In this document: one piece after another, positions 52,057 through 58,595 of the stretch
How positions within the stretch are numbered: the first letter of the stretch is position 1
Layout of the letters: the number at the start of each line of letters is the position of its first letter
Assembly: GCF_002895435.1 (NCBI RefSeq)
Contig: NZ_POYJ01000011.1
Coordinates: 1 to 64,000 of the forward strand
Origin: Aquimarina sediminis
Lineage (GTDB): Bacteria > Bacteroidota > Bacteroidia > Flavobacteriales > Flavobacteriaceae
DNA: 64,000 nt
Direction: 5' to 3'
Notes under the pieces: generated by a model
Database searches by the model: none
Seen by the model: only the letters and a program-made list of their open reading frames with translations
Told to the model about the DNA's origin: nothing
Position numbers and translations under genes: made by a program

Positions 52057-54243
52057 ATGATTCCAAAAGTTTATAAAGAGGTCATTGACCTAGGGGATGG
52101 TAGAGAAATCTCTATCGAAACCGGAAAATTAGCAAAACAGGCCCATGGTTCTGTTGTTGTGCAATCAGGCAAATGTATGTTACTATGTACAGTTGTTTCT
52201 AATTACAAACAAAGTGATGTCGATTTCTTACCATTAACGGTAGATTATAGAGAGAAATTTGCAGCATCTGGTCGTTATCCTGGTGGTTTCTTCAAAAGAG
52301 AAGCTAGACCAAGTGATGGTGAGGTCTTAACAATGAGATTAGTAGATCGTGTATTACGTCCACTATTCCCAAAAGATTACCACGCAGAAACTCAGGTAAT
52401 GATTCAATTAATGTCTCATGACGATAATGTTATGCCAGATGCAATGGCGGGATTAGCAGCATCGGCAGCTATTCAGCTATCTGACTTCCCTTTTGAATGT
52501 GCTATTTCAGAGGCTCGTGTAGGTCGTGTAAATGGTGAATTTATCATCAACCCAACAAGAGCACAATTAGAAGAATCAGACATCGACATGATGATTGGAG
52601 CTTCTGCAGACTCTGTAATGATGGTAGAAGGAGAAATGGACGAGATTTCTGAAGAAGAAATGGTAGAAGCCATTAAATTTGCTCATGAAGCGATAAAAGT
52701 TCAATGTGCTGCTCAGATCAAACTAGCAGAAGCCTTTGGTAAAAAAGAAACTCGTGAATATGATCCAGAAAGAGAAGATGAAGAGCTGGCAAAGAAAATT
52801 CATGATATGGCATATGATAAAGTATATGCTGTGGCAAAGGGTGGATCTTCTAAAAAAGAAAGAGGTGCTGCATTTGCTGAAATAAAAGAAGAAATAGTAG
52901 CTACATACTCTGAAGAAGAGTTAGAGGACTTTGGAGATTTAGTTTCTAAGTATTACGCTAAAGCAGAAAAAGCAGCTGTTCGCGACTTAACATTAAACGA
53001 AGGTCTTCGTCTGGATGGAAGAAAAACAACTGAAATAAGACCTATCTGGTGTGAAGTAGATTATTTACCTTCTACACATGGTTCTTCTATATTTACTAGA
53101 GGAGAGACACAAGCGTTAGCTACCGTTACTTTGGGAACATCTAGAGAAGCTAATCAAATCGATATGCCATCTTACGAAGGAGAAGAGACATTCTATCTAC
53201 ATTATAACTTCCCTCCTTTCTCAACCGGTGAAGCAAGACCTATTAGAGGAACTTCTCGTAGAGAAATAGGACATGGAAATTTAGCTCAACGAGCTTTAAA
53301 AGGAATGATCCCAGAAGATTGTCCTTATACCGTGCGTGTGGTATCAGAAGTACTAGAATCTAACGGTTCTTCTTCTATGGCAACCGTATGTTCGGGAACG
53401 ATGGCCTTAATGGATGCCGGTGTGCAACTTAAAAAGCCAGTTTCTGGTATTGCTATGGGACTTATTTCTGATAGTGAAACGGGTAAATATGCAGTTTTAT
53501 CTGATATTTTGGGTGATGAGGATCATCTAGGAGATATGGACTTTAAAGTAACAGGAACGGCAGATGGTATTACCGCTTGCCAAATGGATATTAAAGTAAA
53601 GGGGCTTTCTTACGAGATTTTGGTAAATGCACTAAAACAAGCTGCTGACGGACGTTTACATATTCTAGAAAAACTAACTGATACCATATCTACTCCTAAC
53701 GTAGATGTAAAAGCGCATGCTCCAAAAATGGTGACTCGCGTAATACCTGGAGAATACATAGGTGCTTTAATTGGTCCTGGCGGTAAGGTGATTCAGGAAT
53801 TGCAAAAAGAAACTGGTACTACTATTGTAATTAACGAAGACCCTGTTACTGAAGAAGGAAATGTAGAAATTCTTGGTACAAACCAGGAAGGAATTGACGC
53901 TGTATTAGCTAAAATTGACTCTATTACCTTTAAACCGGCTGTTGGTAGTGTATACGAAGTTAAAGTAATCAAAATGTTAGATTTTGGTGCTGTAGTAGAA
54001 TATATGGAAGCTCCTGGTAATGAAGTTTTGCTTCATGTTTCGGAATTAGCATGGGAACGAACCGAAAATGTTAGTGATGTTGTTAATATGGGTGATATTT
54101 TTGACGTGAAGTACTTTGGAATTGACTCTAGAACACGCAAAGAAAAAGTGTCGAGAAAAGCATTATTACCTAGACCTCCTAGACCAGAAGGAGACAAATC
54201 AAAAGGCAATAGAAAACCTCACAGAGACAAAAAAGAGAATTAA
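52057..54243 (+). CDS. pnp: Polynucleotide phosphorylase
   Basis: 728 residues. 3'-to-5' phosphorolytic RNA degradation in the cytosol. Two RNase PH-like domains (GKLAKQAHGSVVVQSGKCMLLCTV; LRLDGRKTTEIRPIWCEVDYLP) separated by a helical linker, with FFKREARPSDGEVLT and GTSRREIGHGNLAQRAL as substrate-site motifs, then a KH domain (GALIGPGGKVIQELQKETG) and an S1 domain (GSVYEVKVIKMLDFGAVVEY). A basic, disordered tail (RPPRPEGDKSKGNRKPHRDK) ends the protein. Confidence 0.97.
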   Translation: MIPKVYKEVIDLGDGREISIETGKLAKQAHGSVVVQSGKCMLLCTVVSNYKQSDVDFLPLTVDYREKFAASGRYPGGFFKREARPSDGEVLTMRLVDRVLRPLFPKDYHAETQVMIQLMSHDDNVMPDAMAGLAASAAIQLSDFPFECAISEARVGRVNGEFIINPTRAQLEESDIDMMIGASADSVMMVEGEMDEISEEEMVEAIKFAHEAIKVQCAAQIKLAEAFGKKETREYDPEREDEELAKKIHDMAYDKVYAVAKGGSSKKERGAAFAEIKEEIVATYSEEELEDFGDLVSKYYAKAEKAAVRDLTLNEGLRLDGRKTTEIRPIWCEVDYLPSTHGSSIFTRGETQALATVTLGTSREANQIDMPSYEGEETFYLHYNFPPFSTGEARPIRGTSRREIGHGNLAQRALKGMIPEDCPYTVRVVSEVLESNGSSSMATVCSGTMALMDAGVQLKKPVSGIAMGLISDSETGKYAVLSDILGDEDHLGDMDFKVTGTADGITACQMDIKVKGLSYEILVNALKQAADGRLHILEKLTDTISTPNVDVKAHAPKMVTRVIPGEYIGALIGPGGKVIQELQKETGTTIVINEDPVTEEGNVEILGTNQEGIDAVLAKIDSITFKPAVGSVYEVKVIKMLDFGAVVEYMEAPGNEVLLHVSELAWERTENVSDVVNMGDIFDVKYFGIDSRTRKEKVSRKALLPRPPRPEGDKSKGNRKPHRDKKEN

Positions 54244-54264
54244 TTTTTCTATAGTAATAAAAGA

Positions 54265-54299
54265 AAACACCATCAATAAAATATTGATGGTGTTTTTTT
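54265..54299 (+). terminator. pnp terminator
   Basis: A 14-bp stem (AAACACCATCAATA, 54265-54278; complement 54282-54295) with a 3-nt loop and a T-run. Confidence 0.9.
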
Positions 54300-54621
54300 A
54301 TTTTTAACTCTACAACACTAAGTAGATATCTGCTCATTCCTACATCTACTATACCTCCTTTTAACCACTTTATTATTTTGCTTCTTAGTTATAAAAACCA
54401 ATTACTCTCTGCCGCAATATTAACTTCACACCTTCCTTCCCAAAATCAAAATAACATCTATAAAAAACCATTAATCTCTCTATCAACCATATAAAAACCG
54501 GTACTCAAAAAAAGTATTTTTCAAAATAAATAAACATTTTTGTAACATTTTTATAACATATTACGTATATATAGGTAAAAGCCCTAAATATTCACAAATT
54601 AAATTTCAAGGAGAAAAATAG
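54300..54621. other. 322-bp upstream region of rpoD
   Basis: AT-rich; no gene. A possible promoter is TTTG (54539-54542), 19 bp, TACGTATA (54562-54569), a weak -7 match. An uncommonly good Shine-Dalgarno AAGGAG (54608-54613) sits 8 nt before the start codon; most flavobacterial genes lack one. Confidence 0.5.
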
Positions 54622-55485
54622 ATGAGACAACTTAAAATTACGAAGCAGGTAACGAATCGTGAAACTGCATCGCTAGATAAGTATTTGCAAGAAATAGGAA
54701 AAGTAGACCTTATTACTGCTGATGAAGAAGTGGAATTAGCTCAAAGAATAAAAGCTGGTGATGAAAGAGCCCTTGAAAAATTAACCAAGGCAAACCTTAG
54801 ATTCGTAGTATCTGTTGCTAAACAATATCAAAATCAAGGACTTACCCTTCCAGATTTAATTAACGAAGGTAACCTTGGACTAATTAAAGCTGCTAAACGT
54901 TTTGACGAAACTCGTGGGTTTAAATTTATATCCTATGCAGTATGGTGGATTCGTCAATCCATCCTACAAGCACTAGCAGAACAATCTCGTATTGTACGTT
55001 TACCATTAAACAAAATTGGTTCGATTAATAAAATCAATAAGACATATGCATTCTTAGAGCAATCACATGAGCGCCCACCAAGTGCTGAAGAAATTGCAAA
55101 AGAACTTGATATGACGATTAATGATGTTAAGGAATCTATGAAAAACTCTGGGCGTCACGTAAGTATGGATGCACCATTAGTTGAAGGAGAAGATTCTAAC
55201 CTTTATGATGTATTAAATTCTGGAGAATCTCCAAATCCAGATAGAACCTTATTACATGAATCTCTACGTACAGAAATAGAACGTGCATTAGAAACTCTTA
55301 CTCCTAGAGAGGCAGATGTAATACGATTGTATTTTGGTCTGGGAGATCAGCACCCAATGACACTTGAGGAAATTGGTGAAACTTTTGACTTAACTCGCGA
55401 ACGTGTGCGTCAAATTAAAGAAAAAGCAATTCGAAGATTGAAACATACATCTAGAAGTAAAATATTAAAGACTTATTTAGGATAA
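54622..55485 (+). CDS. rpoD: Primary sigma-70 factor of the short Bacteroidota type
   Basis: 287 residues, lacking region 1.1 as is typical for the phylum. Region 1.2 (SLDKYLQEIGKVDLITADEE), region 2 (NLRFVVSVAKQYQNQGLTLPDLINEGNLGL, RGFKFISYAVWWIRQSI), region 3 (RPPSAEEIAKELDM) and region 4 (LTPREADVIRLYFGL, TLEEIGETFDLTRERVRQI). It recognises the TTTG/TAnnTTTG promoters used throughout this window. Two terminator hairpins follow. Confidence 0.96.
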   Translation: MRQLKITKQVTNRETASLDKYLQEIGKVDLITADEEVELAQRIKAGDERALEKLTKANLRFVVSVAKQYQNQGLTLPDLINEGNLGLIKAAKRFDETRGFKFISYAVWWIRQSILQALAEQSRIVRLPLNKIGSINKINKTYAFLEQSHERPPSAEEIAKELDMTINDVKESMKNSGRHVSMDAPLVEGEDSNLYDVLNSGESPNPDRTLLHESLRTEIERALETLTPREADVIRLYFGLGDQHPMTLEEIGETFDLTRERVRQIKEKAIRRLKHTSRSKILKTYLG

Positions 55486-55505
55486 ATTCCTAAATTGCGG
55501 TTACA

Positions 55506-55577
55506 AACAGTTTTATAACATAACTGTTCGTTTTTTGATTGATGAATGACCTCCGGCTGATTACCGGAGGTTTTTTC
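55506..55577 (+). terminator. Tandem rpoD terminators
   Basis: First hairpin AACAGTT (55506-55512) / AACTGTT (55522-55528) followed by TTTTTT; second ACCTCCGG (55549-55556) / CCGGAGGT (55564-55571) with a 7-nt loop and a T-run. The second is the stronger. Confidence 0.85.
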
Positions 55578-55957
55578 ATTTATACATGGTATTTTACATA
55601 TTTAAAAAAAACACTTTACAAAAAATCAAGTCCCTCTTATTGGTAAATATTCCTAAAACGCTAATTACTGACAATTGACTATATAATAACCACGTTTTTA
55701 GTCTAAACATATCAAACAAAAAATAGAGCAACAAATTATAACCTCTTAAAAATCAACGATAAAATTATAAATAAAATAAAAATGGAACACCATTTTCTGG
55801 TTTTCTTTACGGGAACCCATAACAAAATTTACGGCAACCCGTAAAATATCAATTTTTAAGGCATTATCACTATAAATCGCTACAACATAAAGCTTTACAC
55901 CCTAGTTTATCCACCTCAAGATTTGTATCTTTAAGTAAGCTCTTTAACCTAATTATT
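55578..55957. other. Upstream region of the BLUF gene
   Basis: 380 bp of AT-rich DNA with no ORF. It contains two tandem palindromes at 55807-55844 (listed separately) and a -7-like TATCTTTA (55926-55933), 24 nt before the ATG. Confidence 0.6.
55807..55844. promoter_or_regulatory. Two tandem TTACGG-N4-CCGTAA palindromes, 22 bp apart
   Basis: TTACGG-GAAC-CCATAA (55807-55822) and TTACGG-CAAC-CCGTAA (55829-55844). The second is a perfect palindrome; the first has one mismatch. Starts are 22 bp apart. Together with the preceding T they also form a 17-bp direct repeat with two differences. They lie about 82 bp upstream of the -7-like box of the BLUF gene. Confidence 0.55.
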
Positions 55958-56365
55958 ATGAGATACGTAATAAGTTATGTAAGTACTGCAAACCCAAACA
56001 CATCAAATTCTGATTTGATTAAGCTGATGGATTTTATCAAATATAACAATAATGTCATAGGCATTATGGGGCTACTAATATATTCTGATGGAAATTTTTT
56101 CCAAATTCTTGAAGGTGAAAAAGAAATTGTTAAAATGATGTTCGAAAGGATAAAAAAAGACTCAAGACATCATAATATAATTAAAATGCTAGATAAAGAA
56201 ATAATGCAATCTGCTTTTAGTGAATATCATTCTTCATTTATTGTTATATCTGATCAGCATGATCAAAACAAACTACATAGATTTTTGTATAAAGAAAAAA
56301 CAAACAACCCAGAACATTTTAAGAGTATCTCTTATTTAACCCAAAAATTTATGAAGCTCACATAG
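55958..56365 (+). CDS. Stand-alone BLUF-domain blue-light photoreceptor
   Basis: 135 residues: a single BLUF domain plus a short C-terminal helix pair. Flavin-site residues are present: Tyr7 (YVISYVS), an Asn cluster at 30-32 and Gln49 in GNFFQILEG, with the family block ERIKKDSRHHNI. The semiconserved Trp and Met of the beta-5 strand (consensus F-x-x-W-x-M) are Tyr90 and Ser92 (FSEYHSSF). BLUF proteins without an output domain act through protein partners; none is adjacent. The 470-bp upstream gap and palindromes suggest it is regulated. Confidence 0.88.
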   Translation: MRYVISYVSTANPNTSNSDLIKLMDFIKYNNNVIGIMGLLIYSDGNFFQILEGEKEIVKMMFERIKKDSRHHNIIKMLDKEIMQSAFSEYHSSFIVISDQHDQNKLHRFLYKEKTNNPEHFKSISYLTQKFMKLT

Positions 56366-56369
56366 AACG

Positions 56370-56396
56370 CTATTTAAAACTTAAATAGTATTTTTG
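56370..56396 (+). promoter_or_regulatory. rpe promoter with flanking palindrome
   Basis: The -7 box TATTTTTG (56389-56396), 19 nt before ATG 56416, is immediately preceded by CTATTTAA-AAC-TTAAATAG (56370-56388), a perfect 8-bp-arm palindrome. It could be an operator or an AU-rich terminator of the BLUF gene. Confidence 0.45.
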
Positions 56397-56415
56397 CCAT
56401 AAATAACACAATTTT

Positions 56416-57078
56416 ATGGCTTCAAAACGTATTGCCCCTTCAGTATTAGCAGCGGATTTCGCTAATTTACAACGTGATGTAGAAATGATTAATAAAAGTG
56501 AGGCAGATTGGTTTCATATCGACATCATGGATGGTGTCTTTGTGCCTAATATTTCTTTTGGCATGCCTGTTTTAAGAGATATCGCAAAACACGCTACCAA
56601 AACTATCGATGTACACTTAATGATTGTAGATCCTGATCGATACATCAAAACCTTTGCTGACCTTGGAAGCAATATACTCACAGTTCATTATGAGGCTTGC
56701 ACGCATCTCCATAGAACTTTACAAGCTATAAAAGCAGAAGGAATGAAAGCTGGTGTTGCCATAAATCCACACACAAGTGTAAGCTTACTAGAAGATGTTA
56801 TTAATGATATCGATCTGGTATGTATTATGAGCGTTAATCCTGGATTTGGCGGGCAATCATTTATAGAAAACACATATAACAAAGTTAAACAACTTCGTGA
56901 AATCATTCTTAAAAAGAATGCAAGCACTATCATAGAAATTGACGGAGGTGTAACTAGTAAGAATGCAAAACAACTCATAGATGCCGGAGCTGATGTATTA
57001 GTTGCTGGAAGTTTTGTTTTTAAGAGCGAAAACCCTACTCAGACTATAAAAGAGTTGAAAGAAATCATAACAACTTAG
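56416..57078 (+). CDS. rpe: Ribulose-phosphate 3-epimerase
   Basis: 220 residues, TIM barrel. Interconverts ribulose-5-P and xylulose-5-P in the pentose phosphate pathway. Motifs: APSVLAADFANLQRDVEMI, WFHIDIMDGVFVPNISFG (metal His/Asp), DVHLMIVDPDRYI, LVCIMSVNPGFGGQSF and IEIDGGVTSKNAKQL, with VAGSFVFKSENP binding phosphate. Confidence 0.97.
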   Translation: MASKRIAPSVLAADFANLQRDVEMINKSEADWFHIDIMDGVFVPNISFGMPVLRDIAKHATKTIDVHLMIVDPDRYIKTFADLGSNILTVHYEACTHLHRTLQAIKAEGMKAGVAINPHTSVSLLEDVINDIDLVCIMSVNPGFGGQSFIENTYNKVKQLREIILKKNASTIIEIDGGVTSKNAKQLIDAGADVLVAGSFVFKSENPTQTIKELKEIITT

Positions 57079-57087
57079 ATCATAAAA

Positions 57088-57270
57088 ATGGAACAGAATC
57101 CTATACCGTCATTTGATACATGGACATCAATCTTCCTTATCATAAATTCACTCGGATTCTTTTTAAGCATTATCTTAAGTATTCATAAAACAGGAAGGTC
57201 CAACAACCTTCCTGTTGCTTTACACATACTAGGGTTTTCATTTATCCTAATCCAACCAAAAACTCAATAA
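57088..57270 (+). pseudogene. Fragment resembling the N terminus of a membrane-linked AraC-type regulator
   Basis: 60 codons, two hydrophobic segments (about 13-31 and 43-56) with a basic loop between (HKTGRSNNLP). The pattern IFLIINSLGFFLSIILSIHKT.RSN..L..HILGFSFILIQ is reminiscent of the first helices of flavobacterial seven-helix/AraC membrane regulators; no DNA-binding part follows. A deleted gene is my preferred reading, a small membrane protein the alternative. It lies 9 nt after rpe. Confidence 0.4.
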
Positions 57271-57312
57271 AGATAAAAATCAATACTTCACCTCCTTCTA
57301 TTAAAATTATAA

Positions 57313-57462
57313 TACTTCTCTTCTGGCTTAATCGTTTCAGAAAATACTTATGATGTTGATCAAAAAATGACTATAAACACCAGCGATTTACTTTCTGGAC
57401 ATTTTTTTTTAGATGTTACATTTAACCAACAAACTATTACAAAAAAGATAATCATAAAATAA
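57313..57462 (+). pseudogene. Remnant of a T9SS type A sorting domain
   Basis: The frame with codons at 57313 onwards has no start and is closed by TAA at 57310-57312 and at 57460-57462. Its 49 residues end MTINTSDLLSGHFFLDVTF and then QQTITKKIIIK, the layout of the T9SS type A C-terminal domain (T-I-N-T-S-x-L-x-x-G-x-Y-x-L-x-V ... K-K-I-x-x-K). The passenger is missing. A terminator follows at the usual distance. This is best read as the 3' stump of a deleted secreted-protein gene. Confidence 0.6.
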
Positions 57463-57482
57463 ACTGTTTTTTCGTTAAAAAA

Positions 57483-57514
57483 GCAGGCTTCGAAAAGAGA
57501 AGCCTGCCTTTTTA
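57483..57514 (+). terminator. Terminator of the decayed gene region
   Basis: GCAGGCTTC (57483-57491) / GAAGCCTGC (57499-57507), 7-nt loop, then a T-run. Retained although the gene before it is only a stump. Confidence 0.88.
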
Positions 57515-57581
57515 TTGTATTAGCTACTCAAAAATTAGTAGTTTTACGATAACAATAAAATCTTTCCAACATCATCTCTTA

Positions 57582-58553
57582 ATGAAACATATAGATTTAA
57601 TTATTATAGGAGGGGGACCTATTGGTATTGCCTGTGGCTTAGAAGCCCAAAAAAAAGGAATAGACTATTGTATTATAGAAAAAGGTCCTATCACCAACTC
57701 TTTATACAACTACCCTCTTAATATGCAATTTTTTTCGTCTTCTGAAAAACTTGAAATTGACGAGATCCCTTTTATAAGTAATGAAGCAAAGCCCAAGCGC
57801 AATGAAGCATTAGAATATTATCGCCGAATCGTAACTTCTAATGATTTAAATATTAATTTATTTGAAAAAGTAAGCGCAGTAAGCAAAAAGGAAGATATCT
57901 TTTACGTTGAAACAGACAAAGATCGATATACCTCTTCATATATCATAGTAGCCACCGGGTTTTACGATCTTCCTAATACAATAGATGTTCCTGGAGAAAA
58001 ACTCTCAAAAGTTTCTCACTACTATAAAGACCCTCATTTTTTTGCTAAACAAAAACTAGCAGTTATTGGCGCTAGTAATTCTGCTGTGGATGCTGCCCTA
58101 GAATGCTATAGAAAAGGTGCAGAAGTAACAATGCTCATTCGTGGATCAGAAATCGGAAAACGTGTAAAATATTGGGTAAGACCTGATATAGAAAATAGAA
58201 TTGCCGAAGGCAGTATCAAAGCGTTTTACAATGTTGTGATAAAAGAAATATTGCCTGAAAAAATTAATATCCAAACACCCGAAGGCAATTTTAGTATTCA
58301 AAATGATTATGTTTTGGCATTAACAGGGTACAAACCAAATTTTGAGTTTTTGAAAAAAATAGGAATTAAACTCTCTGATGATCAAAAACTATACCCTCAA
58401 TACAACAAGGAAACTATGGAAACTAATATTAAAAACCTCTACTTAGCAGGAGTCATCTGTGGTGGTATGGATACTCATATTTGGTTTATTGAGAATTCAA
58501 GAATACATGCAAAAACAATATTAAAATCTATCACAGAAAAACAATTACACTAA
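57582..58553 (+). CDS. ypdA: YpdA-family bacillithiol disulfide reductase-like flavoprotein
   Basis: 323 residues. FAD motif LIIIGGGPIGIACGLEA, NADPH motif KLAVIGASNSAVDAALECY and the C-terminal FAD motif NIKNLYLAGVICGGMDTH. The thioredoxin-reductase fold lacks a CxxC, as in YpdA (Bdr), which reduces bacillithiol disulfide. The phylum contains bacillithiol producers, so a role in thiol redox balance is likely but inferred. Confidence 0.85.
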   Translation: MKHIDLIIIGGGPIGIACGLEAQKKGIDYCIIEKGPITNSLYNYPLNMQFFSSSEKLEIDEIPFISNEAKPKRNEALEYYRRIVTSNDLNINLFEKVSAVSKKEDIFYVETDKDRYTSSYIIVATGFYDLPNTIDVPGEKLSKVSHYYKDPHFFAKQKLAVIGASNSAVDAALECYRKGAEVTMLIRGSEIGKRVKYWVRPDIENRIAEGSIKAFYNVVIKEILPEKINIQTPEGNFSIQNDYVLALTGYKPNFEFLKKIGIKLSDDQKLYPQYNKETMETNIKNLYLAGVICGGMDTHIWFIENSRIHAKTILKSITEKQLH

Positions 58554-58595
58554 GTTAAAGGTCTTTCTTTTTATCAACCTAAAAACATTATAGCA

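Noticed and set aside
54116..54307. 63-codon plus-strand frame at the end of pnp
   Set aside because: A shadow of the pnp S1/tail coding region that runs into the terminator.
57271..57312. Continuation of the T9SS remnant upstream
   Set aside because: All three plus frames are closed by stops here, so no longer passenger can be reconstructed.
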